Counted from the stretch's first letter, positions 33,546-44,854 are shown. The stretch: 64,000 nucleotides of DNA from Turritopsis dohrnii (GCA_027922465.2 BQMF02000170.1:372001-436000); one strand, 5' to 3'. Numbers and translations are program-made. The notes: generated by a model from the sequence alone, not told the origin.

Positions 33546-36500
33546 TCACAGCAACACTTGTGGAAAGACAACATTTTGAGTATACATCTTTCCATTAATA
33601 TAACCTTGCTTACCCATACCGGCAACTTTGATTTTAACATTACCAAATGCTTTTGCCCTTGAACAGGCAACATACAACTGTCCATGTGAAAAACACGGTC
33701 TCTGCAAAAACAAACCAATTTTTTCAAACGTTTGACCTTGGCTTTTGTTAATAGTAAAAGAGTATGCCAACCGAATAGGAAGTTGTCTGCGCTTCAATAC
33801 AAAAGGCATACCTGTGTCAGATGGTGACAATTGTACTCTAGGTATAAAAATCAGTTCCCCAACTGCTGACCCTGTCAAAACTTCAGCCTTAATAAAGTTA
33901 TGCGACAATTCACGAACAATCAAGCGGGTGCCATTACAGAGACCTTTCCTGATGTTCAGATTCCTCAAAAGCATAATAATAGCCCCAACTTTAAGTTTCA
34001 AACAATGTGGAGGCATACCGGATGGTGTAATACTATTCAGAAAATCAACCGGATAGTTTTGCTGCTCTTCTTCATCGTCACACAGCACTTCATCAGCACT
34101 GTAATAGCAAACCGCATCTCCAGGCAGTCTGTCCAACACCTCATTATTAATGATCAACGATTGATCATTTGTCGGTGTCAGAATGGCTGTGGTGGCGTAT
34201 TCGTGAGGCTCCAGTCCGTCGTACATTACAGATATAATCGAAGTTTCTTTAGGAACAACACAACAATCAGGAATTTCGATGGAACCTTTAGCAGGTTCGC
34301 TTTGTTTGGTTGGAAGTTCACCGTTACCAAGTTGCAACAGCCAATTACAAAATTCTTGCTCTTCCGGTCTAGCTCTCATATTTTCAGTGAGAGAGTATTT
34401 TGCCACTGATGCCCATAACACAGAACTGGTCAAGCAAACTTCAATAACATCGGTTGGCTTTCCCTTTTTCACAACCGGCAAACACTGACGAAAATCACCA
34501 CCCCACAAAAGAACCTTGCCACCAAAAAGTGCATCACTGCCACAAATATCCTTGAGTAATCTGTCCACAGCATGGAAAATGTGGGTAGAAACCATAGTTG
34601 CTTCATCGATCAGAAACAGGTCGACACTTCGAAGGTATTCCGCATGTTTCGAAGCTGGTGTTATATTACATACGCTATTTTCTAAAACAGGAACAGGCAA
34701 ACGAAATAATGAATGCAATGTACAACCACCAGACAGTAAGGTGGCTGCAATACCTGTATATGCAGCAGTAGCAACTTTCCAACCTCTGGCTCTGCATTCT
34801 GCAATAACATAATTGTATGTAAAAGTCTTACCTGTGCCAGCCGGTCCATCTAGGTAAAACAATGTTTCAAGTTGTGGTAAACCATTACGCACATTTGAAA
34901 CTGCACACAAAATGGCATCTGCCACAACTAACTGCTGTTCGTTAAGCAAAGGCCTTACCTGTTCCGCCCTGTCGATGTAAATATTTACATCAACTTCTTC
35001 CTGAGCAACCTGTTCAACCAATTCAGGAAGATTAAACTGTGTTAAAGTCATTCCAAATTGTCTCAGGACATTATCAATATAACCCAAAACCCTTTGCTCA
35101 GCTTGAGCAACAGCCAGTGTTCGAAGGTAGTCTTCACACAGATTCCCCTTGAACGTATTCCACAATTCAAGAGGATTAGAGGGCTCACAGTGAGTCAAAA
35201 TAGTAACAAACAGTTGTCTAAGCTGTTGGGGCATTTGAAACGTTGAAGCCTCTTCCAATGTATTGTGCCACTCTGCGTCATCTTGCAGAAGATGTCTGGC
35301 AATACATGCTTCTCGGAATGTGTTGTAAACAACTCCATCGAAAGTACGCAAATCCTCGAAAGACGTAACACCTGCAACATGTAGCAGCAAAACTCGAAGA
35401 AAAAAACGTTCTCCTTCTGACGGTCGAGCATTATATAACCGAGCGACTATAGGCTTAAATGTTTTTTTTCGTTTTTTCCATTTTTTCTCCTTATCATGAA
35501 AGACATAATGATACGGAATATCTGAGTAAAGATACCGCCGTGCATCAGGATCGTCTACATTCAGATTATACCATGCTGTTAGGTGACTATCCTTTAATGC
35601 CCCTTCAGCAGCTGCCTCTTCTTCGCCAGCTCTAAAATAAACTTGATGACGATCAGGTAAATGAACAGCTAATCGCTTAATAGTATGTGATTTTTCATGC
35701 ATAGAGAACTCAAATATTCTCCATAATGCTTCAGGTGCACTGACATATCGAGCATCCAGAAATGTTTTTATTTCGTCATGTTCCAAACGTTCATTAATCT
35801 CCACATTAGCACGATCATGTCCCTTGTAAACATATTTAAAGAGATATTTCACGCTCCTGATTGTGGTACATGCTTCCAAATTTATGTGAGCATTATACTT
35901 CTTGGACAACCATGGACAGTATGGAACTACCCATTGATTATCTAAGTCCACATTTCTTACCCTCACAGTACGACCATTGTGACGTCTGCGATAGAGCGGA
36001 TACCCATTTGCATTCATTTGGGTTGCTTCACAAAATCGCTTTGGAAAGTCCTTGGTGCAGTTGCCATCATCACCCATACAAACTGCATTAGGGTTAGCAT
36101 TCCCACAGGGACCATGGATCATACATGACTTGATGATATTATGAAGTTCTGGTTCCTGTTCAGTATCTGGTATTTCAGCAGAAATTAAGCTGTCAATATC
36201 ATCAGCATTACGCAGTTTGTCCTCTTGTGCTAAATGGATAAGAATATGAGCATGAGGTAAAGAACGTTTCTGAAATTCAATAACATACAAATGAGAGATG
36301 GCTTTTCCCAAAACACCATTTTTATTTATATCCTCCAAAAGCGCTTTTAATTTCAAATTGAAAACACGTGTAATCAAGTCCGGACGATAATGTGCAGGCT
36401 CATTATCTAAGTTTTCCATGATCTCCCTCCATTTGGGATTGCACGTAAATGTGCAAAACAAATCCGGCTTGCCCATTTTAGTAACCATAGCCATAGCATC

Positions 36501-38046
36501 TTGATAATTCTGTTGCATTGCCCTAGGACCACCCTGAAAAGAAGACGGAAGAATCACCGGTCTGCCTGCATGAAGGCCACGATTTTCTGCAACATTTTCA
36601 AGATAATCAATAAGCCCTTGATATTGCTCAACACGGAAATTGCCCTGGTTTTGACGAACATAATTAAGACGGTCAGATTCAACTTTGCAGTAACAATCTA
36701 CAGCATATTGTTGAAGTAATCTTTTACCTTTTAATATGGGGCTAAAAGCATCTCTAAATGCAAACCTATAGGTATAATATTGCAGCATGGTCGTACGACG
36801 TTGCTGGCCTGTTGCATATTCTGCTACATGAGGAATGGCGGAATTCCAACCCATCTCTCCTCTTGGAAAAAATACAGGATAAACCATTGGATCGAGATTA
36901 GGCGAATGCACAGGCAAATCTTGCAATGGTCTATCTCTAGGGTAAACAACGATGTCCCGAGCCAATGGTGGTGCACCGTCTTCACCAACAAAAACATCAG
37001 CTACTTCATCATGGTGAGGTAGATTGTACCGACGCCGGTCACCACCACTTCTCAAATGCATCCTAACCTGGAAAACAATAGCAAAGGTCTGTAAATATTA
37101 GTTCAAAGATTTTTAAATATTAATTTTCATATTTTCCATTTACCTCAGATGGGCGACGATTTTGTTCATTTGCAAGTTGAAATTCCTCTGCTTCTACCTC
37201 ACTCATGTGTTTATAAGCAGCTGCATATGGACTCTCCCTCAAAATTATGTCTTGCAAAGTTTGCATGACTTCGGGGGAACAACCTTGATTTTCTGGTCTT
37301 GCCATTCTCTCATTGAATGCATCCATACCATCATAGATATATAACTGACCAAAAGATGGAGGAATACCCGGTGGTGGGTGCAAATTACCTGTTCGGTGAC
37401 ATACCTGGCCATTAATACGAAAAACTGGTGGACCACGACCTTGTGGCACAACCAATTTTGCTCCCATCGAAGCAAAAGCAACCGAACTATTGAACTTTCG
37501 AATATTTTCTTGAAAGTTCTTTGATTGATTAGAATCACCTACTAAAAGTTCTTTAAGATCATTAGGATAATAAATGTCATCTAAATGAACTTTACCATTG
37601 TGACAGCATTTAAAATTGGTCTCGTCACCAAACATCTTGGCACCACAAAACTGACACACCTTGTCCATGGCACCAAGATAATGTAGCTCAGGCATTTGGT
37701 TTTGTCGAGCAGCACGATACAATGCATTCCGTTGAACATCACGTCTAGCCCTCATATGCTGTGCATTCTCATTTCGCCTGACTAATCTTTCAACTGGCTC
37801 TTCATCTTGACGATATTCAACACGCCTTTGAGCATTGTTGATTCTAAGTCTGTCATTTTCTAATAATGGCTGGATGTTATTTTCCTGAAGCTGTTGGCGC
37901 CTTGCTTCAGCTACATCCTCATTTGCATGCCTACGCAGAATAACAGAGCGAATTTGCTGCTGATCAGGTGGCTGCAAAACAAACTGACCATTCCTAAAAA
38001 CTGCTTGGAAGCCAGGAATAATATTAGTACCTCTTATATTAAACAT
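33546..38046 (-). CDS. Helitron RepHel protein (HUH rolling-circle nuclease plus PIF1-like helicase), intact
   Basis: Two exons, 38046-37144 and 37067-33546, joined in phase across a 76-bp GTAAAT..TTCCAG intron, give about 1474 residues. Order: a basic N-terminal region; a zinc-knuckle-like CQFCGAKMFGDETNFKCC (residues 131-148); a Helitron_like_N domain with GGPRAMQQNYQDAM and FCTFTCNPKWREI; the HUH metal site LPHAHILIHL (about 570); two tyrosines in VKYLFKYVYKG (about 707-711); then a PIF1-like helicase with Walker A LDGPAGTGKTFTYNYV, Walker B FLIDEATMVS, and a C-terminal SFTINKSQGQTFEKIGLF motif. The nuclease would nick at the TC and CTRR ends and the helicase unwind. No lesion seen. Confidence 0.93.
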
Positions 38047-38885
38047 TACAATACAGAAACACTAATAACAATAGAAGAAAGAAACAAAACCACCACCCCC
38101 AGCAGAGTGAAGAAACAGTGCAAAAAAACCTGGTGGAAGCAAAATCAAACCTTTCTTTCTACAAACTAACAATGTAGGGTCAACAGCAACAAACAGAGAA
38201 CTAAACAACCTAGGGGAAAGCGAAAAAAACTGAACTTGATAAACTGATTAACTGACACTCTGAAAACTGATTGCACGAACACAAACAAACATTAACGTAT
38301 AGGTTACAAACCTTTCTTTCAACTATCTTTCTTTCTACTACACAGGGCAGCAAGGAACAAATTAACCTGAAGTGAATAATAAAAGAGACAGAAAAGTTAA
38401 TAATAGACAATAAGTAGTCTCTTAGGTTAGCTTGGAAAAATCTTCGTGGAGTTTGCCATCTTTAAAATAATAAACACAATTATTACCTCGTTACGTAATT
38501 CTTTCGCTTTCGATAAACTGATAAACTTTATAATGAACTGGATAAACTGCAATGATGAACTTGATTAGACAGACAATTGCAATTGTCTATTCGTATTGTT
38601 TTTTTTTTCTCGAGCGTAACCGCACTGAATAAAAAACTTAATTTGTTTACTTTTTCCAACGAATTGGTTGCTTTGGTTTTTCCGATTTCGGCAACCAATA
38701 AAAACGGCGAAACGGCGATCACGTGTCAAAACAAATGATGAAAAATAGGCATTTTGAGGGTTTCTTCAATGGTCGAACTGCCGCTACATGACCACGATTA
38801 AGAAGATTTTGACCATTAAAAAACAAAAAAACAAACACTCTCTAAATTAAAAGTGGTATGCACAACGCGGATTAGTATATATAGA
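38047..38885. other. 5' leader of the autonomous Helitron
   Basis: Noncoding. Its last 130 bp (38760-38885) share the 5' end of short units (CCACGATTAAGAAGATTTTG; ACTCTCTAAATTAAAAGTGG), which shows how short units could be mobilised by this copy. Contains a run of T near 38600. Confidence 0.6.
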
Positions 38886-39405
38886 CTAGTAACTGGCGTA
38901 AAAGTTTTTTACGGCTTTAATTTCGAAAATGTTGTCACGAAAATAGGTGACGAAAAAACCGTACCCATGTTGTAGAGCTTGAAAAACTGATCAAAAAAGT
39001 GTATGGGATCGTTTCGCTACGACCAACCGTTACAGAAATATCGTCAATCAAAAATTTTGATGACGTCATAGCCGCAGTACCAAATAAAATTTAGGCCCAA
39101 ATATTGCGTCACTCCATCACCCGTGTCATCGACCCTAAAAAACGTAAGTTATCTCTATTGGTTCTCGAGATATTTCCCCGAAAACGTCGCGTTCGATTGG
39201 GGATGCAATGCAATGATTCCCAGTGATCATAAAACATCTGACGTCAAATGCCACGTGCTATTATACTAATCGTGAATGGTGTCTTGCGTGGTCGAACTGC
39301 CGCTATATGACCACGATTAAGAAGATTTTGACCATTAAAAAAACAAAAACAAAACACTCTCTAAGTTAAATGTGTTACACACTATTGCGAATTAGTATAA
39401 GTAGA
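38886..39405 (-). mobile_element. array unit 11, short nonautonomous Helitron (520 bp)
   Basis: CTAG at 38886-38889 with hairpin, abutting the autonomous unit's TC end. 5' end TCTACTTATACTAATTCGC at 39405. Confidence 0.85.
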
Positions 39406-39973
39406 CTGGTATCCCGGGTAAAAACTTTTTACCGAACTTAACTTTGAAAAGGATGGGTCAAAATCGCCTTTCCCGTGAACAATCCCCGTGACAAAAATTT
39501 TAATTACGGAGTTGGAAATGGAAAGTATATCCATGTTGTAGAGCTCCAAAAACTGAGCAAAAAAATGTATGGGATTGTTTCGCTACGACCAACCGTTGCA
39601 GAGATATATCAGCGATCAAAGATTTTAATGACGTCATAGCCGCAGTACCAAGTAAAATTTAGGCCCAAATGTTGCGACACCCCGTCACCCGTATCGCTGA
39701 CCCCAAAAAACGTCAGTTATCCCTATTGGTTCTCGAGATATTTCCCCAAAAACGTCGCGTTCGATTGGGGATGCATTGCAATGGTTCCCCCGTGATCATA
39801 AAAACATCTGACGTCAAATGTCACGTGCTATTATACTAATCGTGAATGTGTCTTGCGTGGTCGAACTGCCGCTATATGACCATGATTAAGAAGATTTTGA
39901 CCATTAAAAAAACAAAAACAAAAGACTCTCTAAGTTAAATGTGTTACACACATTGCGAATTAGTATAAGAAGA
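39406..39973 (-). mobile_element. array unit 12, short nonautonomous Helitron (568 bp), variant CCAG end
   Basis: The plus-strand border reads GA|CTGG, so the minus-strand end is CCAG rather than CTAG. A hairpin of the CCCGGGTAAAAAC type precedes it. 5' end TCTTCTTATACTAATTCGC. Confidence 0.8.
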
Positions 39974-40520
39974 CTAGTATCTCGCGTAAAAGCTTTTTAC
40001 GGCTTTAATTTCGAAATGGATGTGCAAAAACCCCGTGACGAAAATTTCAATTATGAAATCGGGACTGGAAAGTGTTCCCATGTTGTAGAGCTCGAAAAGC
40101 TGATCAAAAAAGTGTATGGGATTGTTTCGCTACGATCAACCATTGCAGAGATATCGTCAATCAAAGATTTTAATGACGTCATATCCGCAGTAGCAAATAA
40201 AATTTAGGCCCAAATGTTGCGTCACCCCGTCACCCGTGTCACCGACCCCAAAAAACGTCAGTTATCCCTATTGGTTCTCGAGATATTTCCCCAAAAACGT
40301 TGCGTTCGATTGGGGATGCAATGCAATGGTTCCCCGTGATCATAAAAAAACTGACGTCAAATGATGCCACGTGCTATTATACTAATCGTGAATGTGTCTT
40401 GCGTGGTCGAACTGCCGCTATATGACCACGATTAAGAAGATTTTGACCATTAAAAGAACAAAAACAAAACACTCTCTAAGTTAAATGTGTTACACACTAT
40501 TGCGAATTAGTATAAGTAGA
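39974..40520 (-). mobile_element. array unit 13, short nonautonomous Helitron (547 bp)
   Basis: CTAG at 39974-39977, hairpin present, 5' end TCTACTTATACTAATTCGC at 40520. Confidence 0.85.
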
Positions 40521-41045
40521 CTAGTATCTCGCGTAAAAGTTTTTACGGCGTTAATTTCGAAAATAGGTGACGAAAAATTAAATCACAAAATCGTGACTGG
40601 AAAGTGTACCCATGTTGTAGAGCTCGAAAAACTGAGCAAAAAAATGTATGGGATCGTTTCGCTACGATCAACCGTTGCAGAGATATCCAGCGACCAAAGA
40701 TTTTGATGACGTCATAGCCGCAGTACCAAATAAAATTTAGGCCCAAATGTTGCGTTACCCCATCACCCGTGTTGCCGACCCTAAAAAACGTCAGTTATCG
40801 CTATTGGTTCTCGAGATATTTCCCCAAAAACGTCGCGTTCGATTGGGGATGCAATGCATTGACTCCCCCGTGATACGACAAAAATAACTGACGTCACGCC
40901 GCGTGCTATTATACTAATCGTCAATTATCAATGGTCTAACGAAAAAATGACCACGATTAAGAAGATTTTGACCATTAAAAAAACAAAAACACAACATTCT
41001 CTAAATTAAATGTGTTGCACACGATTGCGAATTAGTATAAGTAGA
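40521..41045 (-). mobile_element. array unit 14, short nonautonomous Helitron (525 bp)
   Basis: CTAG at 40521-40524; carries the CGTCAATTATCAATGGTCTA variant of unit 6; abuts long unit 15. Confidence 0.85.
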
Positions 41046-43314
41046 CTAGCCGCCAAGGCGGCGTCGCTCGCCACCCATGTTCAGGTTGCGTTGTGTCGCA
41101 GAATTTAACTTGTGTAAAATTTTTTTACAGGCATTAATTTTTTAATTCATTTCTTACATTCAGAAGATTTAAAACAGAAACAAATAGCAATATGGCTCAG
41201 AATATAAATTTATACACAGAAGAGAAGTAACTTTAGTGTAAAAATAGCAATATATAGCACAGAACTGTTTACCCAGACATACAAAACATTGAATAACATT
41301 ACAAAATGTTAATTGAAAACAAATTCATACCTTCCAACTGTTTCTTTTGTGCCAAAGTTACATTGGACAGCAACCATTAATTAATTTTTGAAATGATAGT
41401 CTGTTCTTCCCAAAACCATCAACATCATGAGAAAAACCATGAGTTTCATTTCTTTAACGGTTTACGTGCTTTTTTATTATTAATCTTACCTAAAAAATAT
41501 TTGAATTGTATAAAAATGCAGAAAAAGAATCATGCTATGGTTGAAATAAAAAACAAAACAAAAAACAAAAAGTAAATTCATGTACGCATTTATCCTAAAA
41601 ATAATTAATTAAAAACACAAATTCAATGATAGAATTTGTAAAGGTTTTTGATTGGAAAGTCTATAAAATCAACCAATGCTATAAGTTAATGCAGGTTCAA
41701 CACTCAACACTGGAGCTAAACTAAATAAAGACTTTTAACGTGGAATACACAACCAAACATCAAAATAATAAAAATAATTGAAACAATGCAATGAAATGCC
41801 CTACCAAAGCCATAATTTAATACCGAAAAGATAAAAAGTAACAAATCAAAACATAATGCCAAACTTATATACCCAGGCATAGTACGTAAACGATTACCAT
41901 AACACAAAATAATGCATAATCATGACAAAATATAAGAATCCATCCAGCAATGCAATGCTTCTTAGCACAGTCATATCACATTACAGCAATAATAATGAAT
42001 TTCTGAAATACATTATCCATTCTTCTCTTAACTAAACCTCACAACATCATAATTTAACCATGTGCTTCATTTCTTTAATGGTTTATATAACTTTTTCTTT
42101 TCTGACCTAAAAGAAAAAGATTTCAGTGAAGAACAGCTACAATCTACACTACTACTGTGACAACCATACAAACAAAAGCAAAAGACATAAATGACAGACA
42201 GGCAGAGAGACAAAGCACCAAACATCGTCAATAAAATATACAGGGAAATTTAATAAAAAGCAGACATGGTTGAGATGAGATAAGACAGCATAACACGTTT
42301 CCCATTTCCACAGTCATGAGAACCATTTTTAATTGATCTGTAAATAAATAAATCTTCTTTGCTAACTAATGGCGCGAGTTCAAAACAAATTTTTACTGCG
42401 CTCCCCCCCCCCCCCCCCCCCCCCCCCCTCGTTTTCGTTTCTTTTCAAAACAAACTTAAAATTAAAACCATTCGTTACCGACCGTGTAAATAAACATCAT
42501 TTTTTTCTGCAAAAACGAAATAAGTAACCCTGAAAATGTGCTGGATACATTCTTCCACTCGCATTTCTTCTTTGTTTTCCACTGACATAAACCATTTCAC
42601 TGTGATTTTACGTTGTAAACAAACATTTAAATACATGCATAAATAAAAGACATCAATACATCTTACTCACTTACGCATGTGCTAATTTTTCTTTTATTGA
42701 TCTAAAATACAACAACAGTAACAGTTTAGCAATAAGCACGATTATAAAACGTGTTTTATAATAATAAACCTTCGTATATACAAACCTGTGTTTCTTCGTC
42801 AAATTGACAACCGAGAATGAAAACCGTTTGAAAGCAACGAACTTTTTGGAAATCGTCAGCCAATCAAATGATAACTCACTTACAATACAATACAATACAA
42901 TACAATAACAGTAAAAGTACAACAATAAAAGTTTTATTATTAAAACTTTCTCGTTTCTTCTTCAAAAGAGCAGCAGAAATGAAGAACCTTATTAACGAAC
43001 TCCGTTGCTATGAATTTTTCAGCCAATCAAAATAGCGCATTTCAAGAGTTTTCCTTTATTAGCCAATAAAAACGATGAGCGCCGGGGCTTCCCCATATAT
43101 AAGATTCTTGTTCAAAGCCACCGTTCCCTCATTTTGATGCAGTAGGAAACGGTTTCATTTCGGCCTTTTTATTTGGGCATATAAGCCCATTGGCGAATGG
43201 ACTAACTACCGCTATATGACCACGATTAAGAAGATTTCGACCGTAAATTTTAAAAAAAACCATCACCCTCTAAAATAAAAGTGGGATGCACGATTGCGGA
43301 TTAGTATAGCGCGA
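41046..43314 (-). mobile_element. array unit 15, long nonautonomous Helitron (2269 bp), array 5' end
   Basis: 3' end with GCCGCC-AA-GGCGGC abutting CTAG at 41046; 5' end TCGCGCTATACTAATCCGC at 43314, preceded on that strand by A. Closely colinear with unit 9. Contains a C tract of about 26 bases near 42403-42428 and the CCAAT/TATA cluster at 42860-43103. Noncoding; it is a second empty site for the EnSpm insertion, near 41300. Confidence 0.85.
42860..43103 (+). promoter_or_regulatory. promoter-like cluster: three CCAAT boxes and a TATA box in long Helitron unit 15
   Basis: CCAAT at 42860, 43023 and 43063, then TATATAAG at 43096-43103, in the same order as in unit 9. Kept in both copies apart from small changes (CCAATAAAAA versus CCAATCAAAA). 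Confidence 0.4.
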
Positions 43315-43750
43315 TTGTTGATGACAGACCCTTATACTCTGATGGTACCCGTGACTGATGCATTTGGTTCGGAGACGACATTTCCTCCTTTTATGGGTTT
43401 TCACTGCCGGATTCGTCACACATTGAATGTATATATACGTACAATAAGGTATAGGTTGCGAATCCTAATACTAAATTGTACCTAAATTGTAGGATAAACC
43501 CAAGAAAGAAAATTGTTACTCTCCAAGCTCTCAAGGGTGACAAATGTAACGTTTAGAGATGACATATGTCGTTATGAGGTCTTTTATTTCACTTTATTAA
43601 GCAAAATCGATAAAAAATCGATAATTTACACGATAGCTATTAAAATCGACCAATTCTTTGTTTCTTGGCTTGAAATTTTCCAAACATGTTTGAAAATACA
43701 AATGCAATGGAGAAGAACTGTTTAGAGCTCCTGAACACCTCTTTATGCTT
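43315..43750. other. sequence right of the Helitron array; possible continuation of a split exon
   Basis: From 43315 the plus strand reads LLMTDPYTLMVPVTDAFGSE and ETTFPPFMGFHCRIRHTLNV in the frame that precedes the array at 13218-13227. I infer a short exon of an old repeat-borne gene, cut by the array. No product call. Confidence 0.3.
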
Positions 43751-43911
43751 TAGAATCGATAAAACACGATAAAATCGATAATAAGAACTTTGAGCGCTTA
43801 TTTCTCGAAAACTGCAGGTCAAAAACGTGGGAACTTTTTAGATTCCGACTTAGGATACTTAAAATCGCCAAAATACAAAAAAAATCCCAGTTCGCAGATG
43901 TGCACCACGAA
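43750..43911 (-). repeat. right arm of a diverged inverted repeat (partner at 10657-10795)
   Basis: Read on the minus strand it starts TTCGTGGTGCACATCTGCGA and shares AAAGTTCCCACGTTTT and CCTGCAGTTTT with the left arm. It lies directly downstream of the alpha-kinase N-lobe. Confidence 0.5.
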
Positions 43912-43918
43912 AACTTTT

Positions 43919-44854
43919 TCAGAGATCTTTTTGAAAGCACAGATCATGGTCTACATATGAAATATTGATATACTTAAATATTTCTCCCTCATATTTCTTC
44001 TCGAAAAGTTCACCTTTTAACTGATTTGCAAAATTATCAGCTAATTGATGTAACTGGAGAGATTTTCTTGCATGTGTATGAGGAGTTTCTTTAATTTCCT
44101 CTAAACTGTTTAACGTCTCTTGGGTATACTTTTTGATGACATAGACTGTATTATCAAATGGGACAAGTTGAGCTTTGTATGCACTGCGAAATCCACCAGA
44201 TGAAAATGCTGTTTCATTTATGTCCCATTTCATTGATTTAGGCTGCGACCAAAGCATAGTAGCAATGTCGAATTCACTAACTTTAATGGCTGTAAAGGTT
44301 TTTCGAATTCCACAATGGGTTTCGCCCATTTGAAGAAACACTAACTCTTTTCGCTGGTTTTGTAACCTTTTTGACATTAAACTTGTTGGTGTTTTAATGT
44401 TAAGTGCCAATGGAAGACTGGAAGTAGATTTTGCAGTCACGGTGGACACTGATGGGCATGTTAATGATTCTTCATCTGACGAGTAGTTGTTGCATTCACT
44501 ATCTTTTGATTTTATGAACCTCACGTGGATTAAATTGAAATTTTTCAAATGCGACATTTTAGAACAAGAAGGACCCCTTTCTGAAGCTAATATGTCACAT
44601 TCCATGCCTGTTGGAATCCTTCCTTTAAAATGATTCTTGCATGATTTTTTAATGCTCTCTATGCAGACCTCCTTTCCATGGTAGTCAGGAAGCTGACAGC
44701 CAAAAATCAAAAAAAATTTGCCGGACAAATTGAAACTTTCTGAGTGTGTTCTCATACATAAGAAGGTGCAAAAAATGTTTGCTGGACATTCTGAACTTTC
44801 TTGTGGGCCTTTCACAGCAGCAAAATGTGTTTTGATGACGTCACAACAGTACAT
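43919..44854 (-). pseudogene. N-terminal region and N-lobe of an alpha-kinase-like gene, cut off from its C-lobe
   Basis: Minus-strand open frame of about 310 residues. The C-terminal half reads KSMKWDINETAFSSGGFRSA and YKAQLVPFDNTVYVIKKY. This matches the alpha-kinase N-lobe with its glycine-rich GGFR and the VIKKY lysine that contacts ATP. A helical LHQLADNFANQL segment follows, then KYINISYVDHDLCFQ and a stop near 43919. The N-terminal half has Cys/His-rich stretches and a Ser-rich linker. The C-lobe expected next is at 10212-10723 on the same strand. The 33 kb gap holds the Helitron array; whether the parent gene spliced across it is unknown. Confidence 0.7.

Larger units (their letters stand above)
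29614..38885 (-). mobile_element. array unit 10, autonomous Helitron (9.27 kb)
   Basis: 5' end TCTATATATACTAATCCGCG at 38885 (minus strand). 3' end with the hairpin GGTAAAAA/TTTTTACC followed by CGGGATA and CTA (final G lost) at 29614. It carries the two-exon RepHel gene (38046-33546) and a micro-exon gene (33112-31324) on the same strand. Both neighbours abut directly with the same kind of ends, so this copy is the obvious source of replication protein for the other 14 units. Confidence 0.85.
13228..43314 (-). mobile_element. head-to-tail array of 15 Helitron units, all on the minus strand
   Basis: Every unit, read on the minus strand, starts TC followed by a TATACTAATYCGC-type 5' end and finishes at CTAG (two variant ends). 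In most units a short hairpin (CGTAAAA loop TTTTACG, or GGTAAAAA/TTTTTACC) lies 7-8 bases before CTAG. Units abut with zero intervening bases. Plus-strand unit borders are 13228, 13776, 24125, 24669, 25236, 25781, 26320, 26810, 27353, 29614, 38886, 39406, 39974, 40521, 41046 and the end at 43314. The array is flanked by A (13227) and T (43315), the AT target of Helitrons. Unit 2 carries the EnSpm insertion. The borders are seen directly; the mechanism is inferred. Confidence 0.9.

Noticed and set aside
33745..37022. Plus-strand frames opposite the Helitron RepHel gene
   Set aside because: Shadows of the RepHel coding sequence on the other strand.
10657..43911. A single 33-kb transposon bounded by the diverged inverted repeats
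   Set aside because: No target duplication is visible and the repeats are too diverged to fix ends, so I list only the repeat arms and leave the element as a hypothesis.
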